Below, piece by piece: positions 22,899 through 30,715 of a stretch of DNA of 42,815 bases (positions within the stretch are counted from its first letter, which is position 1; every line of letters begins with the position of its first letter). This stretch comes from JANPCX01 sp046049865 (GTDB lineage Bacteria > Pseudomonadota > Gammaproteobacteria > Burkholderiales > Burkholderiaceae_C), in NCBI GenBank assembly GCA_046049865.1, contig JBJOQO010000019.1, forward strand, positions 1 to 42,815, written 5' to 3'. A program made the translations under genes and the position numbers. The notes under the pieces are model-generated. The model was not told the DNA's origin, did not search any database, and saw only the letters and a list, made by a program, of their open reading frames with translations.

Positions 22899-25229
22899 AT
22901 GAACATTTTTGGTTGGCCCATCAAGGCCTTGGTATGGTGGTGTTTGACTTTCCTGCACGTCGCACAAGCCACTGAGAACGCGTCACCAGCTGCCGCCAAT
23001 GCAACGGCACCCTCACCGGCCAGTGCTGCTGCAGGTAATTCTGTTGCAGCAAACCCCGGTAGGCCCCGCATCGGTCTGGTACTTTCCGGCGGCGGCGCTC
23101 GCGGACTGGCCCATGTGGGTGTGCTCAAAGTATTGGAGCGAGAGGCCATTCCAATCGACGCCATCGCAGGCACCTCCATGGGCGCCATCATCGGCGGCTT
23201 GTATGCCAGCGGCATGTCGGCCCAACAATTGGAAGCGGTGCTGCTCAAGCTGCAATGGGATCGGGTGTTTGCCGCGCGGGTCGAACGGCCCTTTTTGTCG
23301 CAACGCCGGAAAGAGGAGGATTTCGAAACTTCCTCCATCCTTGAACTGGGCGTGCGCGACGGTGAATTGCGTTTGCCCTTGGGCGCAATCTCCGGACGCG
23401 GCCTGGAAAGTTTGCTTCGGCACTACACCTTGCGGGTGAGCCAGGTGAATCGTTTCGACGCGTTGCCCATTCCCTTTCGCGCCGTCGCCACCGACATGGA
23501 GACTGGACAGGCCGTGGTCATGGCGGATGGTGACTTGGCGCTGGCCATGCGCTCCAGCATGAGTGTTCCGGGCGTGTTCGCACCCACCGAACGAGCTGGT
23601 CGAATTTTGGGCGATGGCGGTTTGGTCAACAACCTGCCCGTGGATGTGGCGCGGGCCATGGGGGTGGACGTGGTGATCGCGGTCAACATCGGCACGCCCT
23701 TGTCACCACGCGACACCTTAGGCAGTGCGACCGGACTCACCGCCCAAATGCTCAACATCTTGACGGAGCAAAACGTGCAGCGCAGCTTGGCTCAGCTCCA
23801 AGCTCAAGACGTGCTGGTATTGCCCGCGCTGGGAAAGTTCACCTCCTCGGACTTCAACGAGACTGCCGCGATGATTACCTTGGGGGAACAAGGTGCACTG
23901 TCGGCGCTAAAACGTTTGCAGGCACTGGCCATCACGCCCCAAGCCTATGCACAGTGGCAATTGGAACGACCCGGCTTTTCCAGACTTCAAGGCAACATCA
24001 CACGCATCGCCTTTGAGGGCAGCACCCAAACCCGGCCCGAACGTTTGCTGCCCGCTCTGGAGACCCAAGCGGGACAAGCGTTCGATCTGGCTAAGGTGGA
24101 GCGCGACACCCAGCGTTTGGCCGCCACGGGCGACTACCGGCGCGCGGACTTTGTGCTGCGCCCAGACACTGAGGACCCCACCGGCAATACCTTGGTCTTC
24201 GACTTGGAGGACAAACCATGGGGGCCGCACTACCTTCGAATCGGCGTCGATTTGTCCACCAATTTCAGCGGTGACAGCGCCTTCAACCTCAAAATCAGCC
24301 ACAACCGACACTGGCTTGATGAACGCGGCAGCGAATGGCGCAACCGCATTCAACTCGGCGAGGTGCCGCGCTGGAGCACCGAGCTGTACCGGCCTTTGGA
24401 CTGGCACATTCTCGGCAGCCGCGATTGGTTTGTGGCCGGCTGGGCACTGGCTGAACGGCGCAAACTCAATCGTTTCAATGGCGAACTAGAAGGCCAGTTG
24501 TTGGCCCGCTACGACCGCCGTACCGAGAGGTTGGGGCTGGACCTGGGCCAACCCTGGGATCGTTTCGGTGAAGTGAGGCTGGGGTGGAACCTGGGCATCA
24601 TTCGCGACACACCTGAGCTCGTCAGTGCGGGCTCATTGCTGCCCCCCCATCGGTCGACGGGAAGGGAATCGGGCGGACACTTGCGTGTGGTGGTCGATCA
24701 ACTCGACGACGTCAACTTCCCACGCCGTGGCTACCGCCTCAATACCGAGCTGTGGGCGGGGCGGCAGCGGTCGGTCTCGAGTGGCGGCGAGCGAGAAGAC
24801 CTGCGCCGACTGGAGCTAGAGGGGCAATCGGTGGCCAGTTGGGGGCCGCACACGCTCAGTGCCTACACACGCATTCAAACCGCAAACAAAAATTTGCCCA
24901 GTGGTCTGGGCCGCTACCGCCTGGGCGGCTTTCAGCAGCTCTCAGGCTATGAACAAGGGCAACTCGAGGGCAACACCGTGTTGTTCGGCCGCTTGGTCTA
25001 CTACCGCCGCCTGAGCAATGCAACTGTGCTGACCCGCGGCAGCTTCCTGGGCACAAGCTTGGAGCTGGGCAATGCTTGGAAGACCCAAGGGCAGGTGGAG
25101 CTGTCCACCCTGCGCAGAGGTGGCAGCCTGTTTTACTCAGCCGACACCGGCATTGGCCCGTTTTACCTGGGACTGACCTACTCCGACAGACACAAACTCG
25201 GTGTTTACCTCGTCATTGGTCGGCCCTGA
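22899..25229 (+). CDS. PlpD-like patatin phospholipase with outer-membrane barrel (type Vd)
   Basis: This is a 776-residue protein. The frame opens at TTG 22851, but ATG 22899 starts a signal peptide (MNIFGWPIKALVWWCLTFLH). A short Ala/Pro linker leads into a patatin domain (about 55-350) with oxyanion motif SGGGARG (63-69), nucleophile Ser93 in GTSMG and Asp239 in DGG. A POTRA-like domain (about 365-425, ITRIAFEGSTQTRPERLLPA) and a barrel of the Omp85 type (to 776, ending GVYLVIGRP) follow. This is the layout of type Vd autotransporters such as PlpD: a lipase exported to the cell surface by its own barrel. The final residue is not the usual aromatic. Substrates are probably phospholipids. 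It may be cotranscribed with DUF1631. Confidence 0.88.
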   Translation: MNIFGWPIKALVWWCLTFLHVAQATENASPAAANATAPSPASAAAGNSVAANPGRPRIGLVLSGGGARGLAHVGVLKVLEREAIPIDAIAGTSMGAIIGGLYASGMSAQQLEAVLLKLQWDRVFAARVERPFLSQRRKEEDFETSSILELGVRDGELRLPLGAISGRGLESLLRHYTLRVSQVNRFDALPIPFRAVATDMETGQAVVMADGDLALAMRSSMSVPGVFAPTERAGRILGDGGLVNNLPVDVARAMGVDVVIAVNIGTPLSPRDTLGSATGLTAQMLNILTEQNVQRSLAQLQAQDVLVLPALGKFTSSDFNETAAMITLGEQGALSALKRLQALAITPQAYAQWQLERPGFSRLQGNITRIAFEGSTQTRPERLLPALETQAGQAFDLAKVERDTQRLAATGDYRRADFVLRPDTEDPTGNTLVFDLEDKPWGPHYLRIGVDLSTNFSGDSAFNLKISHNRHWLDERGSEWRNRIQLGEVPRWSTELYRPLDWHILGSRDWFVAGWALAERRKLNRFNGELEGQLLARYDRRTERLGLDLGQPWDRFGEVRLGWNLGIIRDTPELVSAGSLLPPHRSTGRESGGHLRVVVDQLDDVNFPRRGYRLNTELWAGRQRSVSSGGEREDLRRLELEGQSVASWGPHTLSAYTRIQTANKNLPSGLGRYRLGGFQQLSGYEQGQLEGNTVLFGRLVYYRRLSNATVLTRGSFLGTSLELGNAWKTQGQVELSTLRRGGSLFYSADTGIGPFYLGLTYSDRHKLGVYLVIGRP

Positions 25230-25252
25230 GCCAAAAAGCCTGTGCTTCCAGG

Positions 25253-25999
25253 TCAAGCAGCGACACCTCGCACCCATTGATGCAGCACCAAGGCAGCGTC
25301 ACCCACACCGCTTTTTTTGAGCGCGGAAAACAAACTGATCGCCAGGTCTGACTCTTCGGTGGCGATGTCGCCCAGCACCAGTTGTGCTGCGGCCAACGCG
25401 GCATCGGCATCGCGGCGGTTGAGTTTGTCGGACTTGGTCAGGAGCACCAGCAACTTCACCGAACCATTGGCCAAACGTGGGGCGATGAATTCGAGCAGTT
25501 GCCTGTCCAAGTCGGTGAAGCCCAAACGCGAGTCCACCATCAGCACCACGCCGCGCAGGCTGCGGCGCTCGGCCAAGTAGTCGGCCATCACCTGCTGCCA
25601 GCGCAGCTTGGCACCACGGGCCACGGCCGCGTAACCGTAGCCGGGCAAATCCGCCAACAAGGCGTCCGGCTGCAACTTGGGGCCGACTTCAAACAAATTG
25701 ATGTGCTGGGTGCGCCCCGGTGTTTTCGAGGCAAACGCCAATCGCCCCTGCTGCGCCATGGTGTTGATGGCGGTGCTTTTGCCCGCGTTGGAGCGCCCCA
25801 CGAAGGCGATTTCGGGCAACTCGGTAGGGGGCAATTGGTCCAGTTGACTCGCCGTGGTGAGAAAACGTGCCGTGTGGGTCCACGCCAAGGCCTCGCGTTG
25901 TGGCAGGGGCAATTGGCTGAAATCACTGTCCTTTTTGGGAGCTGGCGCCGGCTTGGGTGAGGTCTTGTTTGCCTTGATTGGCGCAGGGGGATGGGTCAT
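25253..25999 (-). CDS. engB: ribosome biogenesis GTPase EngB/YihA
   Basis: This 248-residue TRAFAC GTPase is needed for assembly of the large ribosomal subunit. The G1 motif GRSNAGKS is at 68-75, the threonine of the SKTPGRTQ switch near 93, G3 DLPGYG at 117-122 and G4 TKSDK at 188-192. The N-terminal 25 residues are a Lys/Pro-rich extension, which lengthens it beyond the usual 200-220 residues. The C-terminus SALKKSGVGDAALVLHQWV is normal. It diverges from cytochrome c4, as is common in Burkholderiales, and converges with the patatin gene with 23 bp between stops. Confidence 0.94.
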   Translation of the reverse strand: MTHPPAPIKANKTSPKPAPAPKKDSDFSQLPLPQREALAWTHTARFLTTASQLDQLPPTELPEIAFVGRSNAGKSTAINTMAQQGRLAFASKTPGRTQHINLFEVGPKLQPDALLADLPGYGYAAVARGAKLRWQQVMADYLAERRSLRGVVLMVDSRLGFTDLDRQLLEFIAPRLANGSVKLLVLLTKSDKLNRRDADAALAAAQLVLGDIATEESDLAISLFSALKKSGVGDAALVLHQWVRGVAA

Positions 26000-26124
26000 T
26001 TGGCACAGGCCCTCCGTCTGGCCTGGAAGGGGCTTACGGGTGTGTATCGCCCCAGCCCCAAATCAGACCATTGTAAAATCGACTGGTTTTGCACTTAAAA
26101 GCACGCAAGAAAGCACCCAAGCAC

Positions 26125-26775
26125 ATGAAGTCTCAAGTCACTGCCCTCCACGGCGCTCTTGGCAAATTCGCACTGGCTGTATCCATGCCCTGGGTCATGC
26201 TCAGCACAGCCTGGGCCAACAGCCCCGCCGCTGCGCCCAAGGTGGATTTGGCCAAAGGCCAGGCGATTGCCACCAATGTCTGCATGGCCTGCCACACGTT
26301 TGATGGCAAACGCGGTGCGCCCGCCAACCCGATTTTGCAAGGCCAGCACCCCGAGTACCTCGCCAGGCAATTGGCGGACTTCAAAGCAGGCAAACGCAAA
26401 AACGCCATCATGCAAGGTTTTGCCGCCACCTTGAGCGACGAAGACATGCGCAATGTGGCCGCCTTCTACGCCAGCAAAGCTGCCGTGCCCGGCAATGCCA
26501 CCAGCAAAGACACCGTGGCCTTGGGTGAAAAAATCTACCGTGGCGGCATCTCCGACCGCAATGTGCCGGCCTGCGCGGGTTGCCACAGCCCCAACGGCGC
26601 TGGCATCCCCTCGCAGTACCCCCGTCTGGGCGGCCAACATGCGAGCTACACGCAAGCCCAACTCACGGCCTATCGGGACGGTGGCCGGGTGAACGTGCAA
26701 ATGACTGGCGTGGCCGCCAAGATGAACGACAAAGAAATCAAAGCGGTTGCCGACTACATCGCGGGCCTGCGTTAA
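26125..26775 (+). CDS. cytochrome c4 (dihaem)
   Basis: This 216-residue secreted dihaem cytochrome carries electrons in the periplasm, usually to terminal oxidases. A TTG at 26089 would add 12 residues; ATG 26125 is preferred because it starts the signal peptide (FALAVSMPWVMLSTAWA, cut near residue 31). Haem sites are CMACH (53-57) and CAGCH (150-154), one per tandem c-type domain. Methionines near 96 and 193 are plausible distal ligands. A TAAAAT box at 26074-26079 could be the -10 element. A strong hairpin terminator follows. The gene is the first of the cytochrome assembly cluster that continues with ResB and CcsB at 30716, interrupted here by a large accessory gene. Confidence 0.93.
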   Translation: MKSQVTALHGALGKFALAVSMPWVMLSTAWANSPAAAPKVDLAKGQAIATNVCMACHTFDGKRGAPANPILQGQHPEYLARQLADFKAGKRKNAIMQGFAATLSDEDMRNVAAFYASKAAVPGNATSKDTVALGEKIYRGGISDRNVPACAGCHSPNGAGIPSQYPRLGGQHASYTQAQLTAYRDGGRVNVQMTGVAAKMNDKEIKAVADYIAGLR

Positions 26776-26791
26776 GCGGTTTTGCCCCAGC

Positions 26792-26823
26792 GAAAAAAGG
26801 CCGGTCACTGACCGGCCTTTTTT
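26792..26823 (+). terminator. intrinsic terminator after cytochrome c4 (copy 1)
   Basis: A near-perfect hairpin AAGGCCGGTCA/CTGACCGGCCTT is bounded by six A on the left and six T on the right, so it works on both strands. The 32-bp sequence recurs without change at 30596-30627. It lies 16 bp after the cytochrome stop. Confidence 0.92.
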
Positions 26824-26970
26824 GTTTGAGGAAAGCCGGTTGATGTGTCATCGGGGTTTCCATCCCCTGCAACAGTTCTCAGGCCGACGAAGCGTGATAA
26901 ACAACCAGAATGCCCGTTTCTGAACCTCGACGACAGTTGGTCTAAAAACATTCACCCACGAGGAGGCTAT

Positions 26971-29900
26971 ATGACATGTTGTAACCGATGGCTTTATGTA
27001 TTTCTGTTGAGCTGCATCGGCATATCTACTGCTGGTGCTACAACAGTTGAACTCAATCTCACCAATCTCGACTCGCTTGGTGCCGAGGTTGTTGCGGCCT
27101 TCGATTTAATCGACGGAGGCAGTCCATCTAACCAGTTGCAGCTCACTTCTTTGTCCACAGACGGATCTTTCGGGGCTGCTACTCAAGTAGGGGGTGTAAC
27201 AGGGCTTCCACCAGGGTCCACTACGTTGTCAGACAGTGCATTCTTCAATGAACTGACGCTTTTGCTGAGCGGTGCAACGCAGTTCTCTTTCCGATTCACG
27301 CCCAGCACAAACGCACCGACAGCCGGTGGTTTTCCGGATAGTTTTTCGTTTTTTCTGTTGAACAGCGTCACTGGGTTCACTCTTTTCGAGACTTCGGATC
27401 CGACTGGGTCTAACGCCCTGTTCTCCTACTCCTTTGACGGCACGGTGCAAGGTGACTTGCAGATATACGCCCCGCTGATCGGTGGGAGTGTTGCTTGGTC
27501 GCTCACAGATGTGAGTGGAAATCCTGAGCCCAACCCAGTGCCACTGCCTTCAACTGCTGCCATGTTTTTTCTGGGGTTGCTATTGCTTGGGGCAGTACGG
27601 CAGCAGAAAAAAATAAAAGCTATTGGCGCCTTGGCGGTCGCGCTTTGCGGTTTACACATGCCGAGTATTGCCGCAGATTTGTCATCCTCTGTAGCACTGA
27701 CTCGGTCGGGCTTTGTCTTGAATCGAACCACCAATACGTTTGACGCACAGGTGACGGTGCGCAACACGTCACCCGACAGCCTGTCAGGCCCACTGAAACT
27801 GATTGTTGACGGCGTTGCACCGGCGAGTGTTGCTCTCTACAACAGCTATGGAAAAACTTTAGCCGGGAAAAATTTCGTTTTGGTTCCACTCAATGACGGC
27901 GTTCTCCTGCCTGGTCAAACTGCTGTGGGTTTGCTGAAACTGATCAACATTGGAAAACAAGTTACACAGGTGCAGCTTGGTGTTGAAGGGGAGCGTTTAT
28001 CCTCAAACAACACCGTACAGTTGAATGTGTCTGCGTACTTCGCATCGGGCGTGAGCGGCACACAAAAAGGAAATGCTGTCGGCGCGGGTTTTGTCGTGAA
28101 GATTGATGACTATGCGCGTGGCGTGACCGATGCATCTGGAAAACTATTGGTCAAGGTGCCCCTCTCTTCCAAAAGGGTTTCCACCGTTCGCGCTCCCAGC
28201 GAGGGAGGTTCAGCACTGATTCCAAGCCCAGTCATTGCTGGGCAAAGCATCAGCGTTGATGTTTTAGTGGAAGACAGCAAGGAAATTTACGCCGACGGCA
28301 TTCTGAGATTTGACCAGGTGCAACAAGCTGTTCTCTCGCGGGGTGCGGGTCGAATTTCCCTGCGTTTTGTTCAAGACGAAAAGCCTGTTCGTTTGAGCAA
28401 CGTGAACTACATTGATGCACAAGATATCAATGGAAATCGTGTGCCTTTGGCGGCGCTTTTCAGCTTGCAAGCTGATGGCTCTATTGCTGCCACGCCAAGT
28501 GCCTTTTATCAGGCAGTCGGTGGGCTTAAGGGGAAAATTCAACTGACGGTTGGCGCGGACGATAGCAGTGGAGCCGTATACAGCGACTCTACGGATTTTT
28601 ACATGGCAGATTTCAAGGTGCAGATTCAGTTGATCGCACCACCATCCAATCCGAATTTGCCGTTGGCAGGCGTCAAAGTCAGCGGCAATGTTCTCAACAC
28701 TGATGTCTTTTTCACAGGCGAATCTGATGCAAATGGGTTGGTACTCGTGCCAGATCTGCCTGCAGGGAATTTGAGCCTCGATGCGTTGACCCCTTTCTCT
28801 GGATTGTTTTATCGAGGTTTCGCAAGCACCGCGATCAATAAGAACAGTCTTGTCAAACTAACCCTGAGGGGGCCACAGGACATCCTGAACAATGTTCCCG
28901 TGATCTCCGTTTCACCTTTGGCAACATCGTCATTAGGCTCAAACACAAAGTCACTATTCGGGGCAGCCGCTGGCGTCCAGATTGCGGAAGTGCCCATTTA
29001 TTCCGCCTCGCAACGACAAATGAGAGAAATTGAATCTCAGAGGCTGAGCCAGAGCAGAGCGAAACCAGGGGCAGACACAAAATTGCTGGCTGCCACTTCG
29101 ACATCGGTGAGCGTTTCTGTTAGTGGCGCAGCCCAAGACGCATTGGTGGAGCAGTCGAAGCAATTGATCGTCACGAAAGGCACAAAAAAAATCCGATTGA
29201 AGTACTCAGCCGCGACGGCGGAATACCCCACTTATGTGTTGCAACAAAGCATTTACAACGACACGTGGAGCTTGTCTGTACTGGGTGGCAACGGAGCACC
29301 GCTGTTTGATATCGCTCGGCAAATCAATTCTCAACTGTCGCAAGCGCCCATATGGCAGAGCAATGGATCCACAGGTGAAATCAAAGTGGACATTGATGTG
29401 ACGACTCTGGCCGCAGCGGCGGACACCGCCATTATCTTGCGAGCCACGACAACCAATGTTGGGGATGGCATCCTGCCTACCAGCGTAACTGCCATGCTTG
29501 ATGTGCAGGAGCAATTCGTGATTGACTCCATCACGACTGACACCCCAGCACCACTCAATCAAAATAATTTCTACAGCATTCCTAGGGCAAGCAGTACCAA
29601 CACATTGCAGCGCACGGCCGTGCTGGACATCACCAAACCGACTGGCTCGACGATAGATTCGGTGACGGTTGAATTGAGGGATGGTCAAAACAATCTGCTA
29701 ATGACGACTTTGGCTCAGGTAGCCCCTGGTCAAGCGGGTGTTGTCATCCAGTCTCAGGACGCAACTTCGGCCAAGTTGGAAGTCAGGCAAACCATGTTGA
29801 ATCCAGCTTCGACAGTTGCCGGTACGCCGCCTCCGACACGAGATCTCACTTACCGCTTTATTGTTGCGGGAACAGATGCGCAAGGAAGTCCGATAACGGG

Positions 29901-30537
29901 CGAAAAAGACCTTAGCGGAAAACGTTCGCTGTGGAGGATGCCCGATGGATTTGCTCGCTTCGGTGGACGTGATGCGGGCGGTGACGATTGGGCGTCGAGA
30001 GGAGCATATGGCTGGATGCAAACCAATGCCGCTCTGTTGCGAGAGATTAACGATGTTTCTGGTGAACACGGTCGCGATCTCGGTCATGCTTCTCATGCCC
30101 GTGGCAACGACATAGACATGTTTCACTTTTATGTATTCCCAGGCATCGGAACTGGCGCAGGTCAAGGCCTCGCAAATTTCAATTCATTGAGAGCCGACGT
30201 CATTGCATCCGCCGGGAACACGCCCGCAGCATTGACTGCGCGCGCCAGAGTGGTTGACTGGATCAATCAATCGCGGGCTGGTATCACTGCCTTGGCCAAC
30301 CTACCAAGTGTCAGTCAGGTTTTTTATTGCGCGGGACCAGCAGTGAACAGCCCAGCAGGTGCCAACATCCTGCCAGCGGGTTGGTGCCGATCCGTGCTAA
30401 CGCAAGGATCCGTTAACGTATCCGGCGTTGCAGTGAATTTCGTAAACACCACGTTCAACAACGCGAAAATGATCAACAACAACGTACACAACGATCACAT
30501 TCACATCACGTTGAACCCGGCGCAAATACAAGAGTGA
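26971..30537 (+). CDS. fused secreted protein: VPLP/PEP-CTERM-type N-part plus MepA-like M74 metallopeptidase C-part
   Basis: This is a 1188-residue open frame; ATG 26971 follows an ideal GAGGAGG site (26960-26966). Residues 1-23 are a signal peptide. Residues 24-185 form a secreted beta-rich domain. Residues 190-216 (VPLPSTAAMFFLGLLLLGAV then RQQKKIK) match a VPLP-type PEP-CTERM sorting signal, normally the protein end. A second signal-like segment (IKAIGALAVALCGLHMPSIA, then A-D) follows at 215-235. Next come Ig-like or carboxypeptidase-regulatory-like stretches (to about 990). The C-terminal domain has His1042 and Asp1049 in SHARGNDIDM, and His1176/His1178 in HNDHIHI, the zinc-site spacing of MepA-like LAS peptidases. 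The two parts join at seven A residues (27607-27613). G+C is visibly lower than in neighbouring genes. It may be a fusion, a frameshift (real or sequencing error), or a product of slippage. Murein cleavage is inferred. Confidence 0.75.
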   Translation: MTCCNRWLYVFLLSCIGISTAGATTVELNLTNLDSLGAEVVAAFDLIDGGSPSNQLQLTSLSTDGSFGAATQVGGVTGLPPGSTTLSDSAFFNELTLLLSGATQFSFRFTPSTNAPTAGGFPDSFSFFLLNSVTGFTLFETSDPTGSNALFSYSFDGTVQGDLQIYAPLIGGSVAWSLTDVSGNPEPNPVPLPSTAAMFFLGLLLLGAVRQQKKIKAIGALAVALCGLHMPSIAADLSSSVALTRSGFVLNRTTNTFDAQVTVRNTSPDSLSGPLKLIVDGVAPASVALYNSYGKTLAGKNFVLVPLNDGVLLPGQTAVGLLKLINIGKQVTQVQLGVEGERLSSNNTVQLNVSAYFASGVSGTQKGNAVGAGFVVKIDDYARGVTDASGKLLVKVPLSSKRVSTVRAPSEGGSALIPSPVIAGQSISVDVLVEDSKEIYADGILRFDQVQQAVLSRGAGRISLRFVQDEKPVRLSNVNYIDAQDINGNRVPLAALFSLQADGSIAATPSAFYQAVGGLKGKIQLTVGADDSSGAVYSDSTDFYMADFKVQIQLIAPPSNPNLPLAGVKVSGNVLNTDVFFTGESDANGLVLVPDLPAGNLSLDALTPFSGLFYRGFASTAINKNSLVKLTLRGPQDILNNVPVISVSPLATSSLGSNTKSLFGAAAGVQIAEVPIYSASQRQMREIESQRLSQSRAKPGADTKLLAATSTSVSVSVSGAAQDALVEQSKQLIVTKGTKKIRLKYSAATAEYPTYVLQQSIYNDTWSLSVLGGNGAPLFDIARQINSQLSQAPIWQSNGSTGEIKVDIDVTTLAAAADTAIILRATTTNVGDGILPTSVTAMLDVQEQFVIDSITTDTPAPLNQNNFYSIPRASSTNTLQRTAVLDITKPTGSTIDSVTVELRDGQNNLLMTTLAQVAPGQAGVVIQSQDATSAKLEVRQTMLNPASTVAGTPPPTRDLTYRFIVAGTDAQGSPITGEKDLSGKRSLWRMPDGFARFGGRDAGGDDWASRGAYGWMQTNAALLREINDVSGEHGRDLGHASHARGNDIDMFHFYVFPGIGTGAGQGLANFNSLRADVIASAGNTPAALTARARVVDWINQSRAGITALANLPSVSQVFYCAGPAVNSPAGANILPAGWCRSVLTQGSVNVSGVAVNFVNTTFNNAKMINNNVHNDHIHITLNPAQIQE

Positions 30538-30559
30538 TCAAATCGCCATCACAAGATCC

Positions 30560-30582
30560 CCCCGCTAATGCGGGGAGTTTTT
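30560..30582 (+). terminator. intrinsic terminator of the large fused gene
   Basis: CCCCGC (30560-30565) pairs with GCGGGG (30570-30575) around TAAT and is followed by AGTTTTT. It lies 22 bp after the stop at 30537. Together with the next hairpin it gives this locus two terminators in a row. Confidence 0.85.
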
Positions 30583-30595
30583 AAACGCAACCTCA

Positions 30596-30627
30596 GAAAA
30601 AAGGCCGGTCACTGACCGGCCTTTTTT
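30596..30627 (+). terminator. intrinsic terminator, identical second copy
   Basis: The same 32-bp hairpin as at 26792-26823, base for base, including the flanking G, the six A and the six T. It lies 89 bp before the ResB start. The duplication frames the fused gene and its own terminator. Confidence 0.92.
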
Positions 30628-30715
30628 CTGTCGCCTGATTTGGTGGCTTCCTATCGCTTGGCCTCGTGGGGTCATTGGCCCCTTGTCACCCATCCGCAAC
30701 CGATAATCCAGCCCT

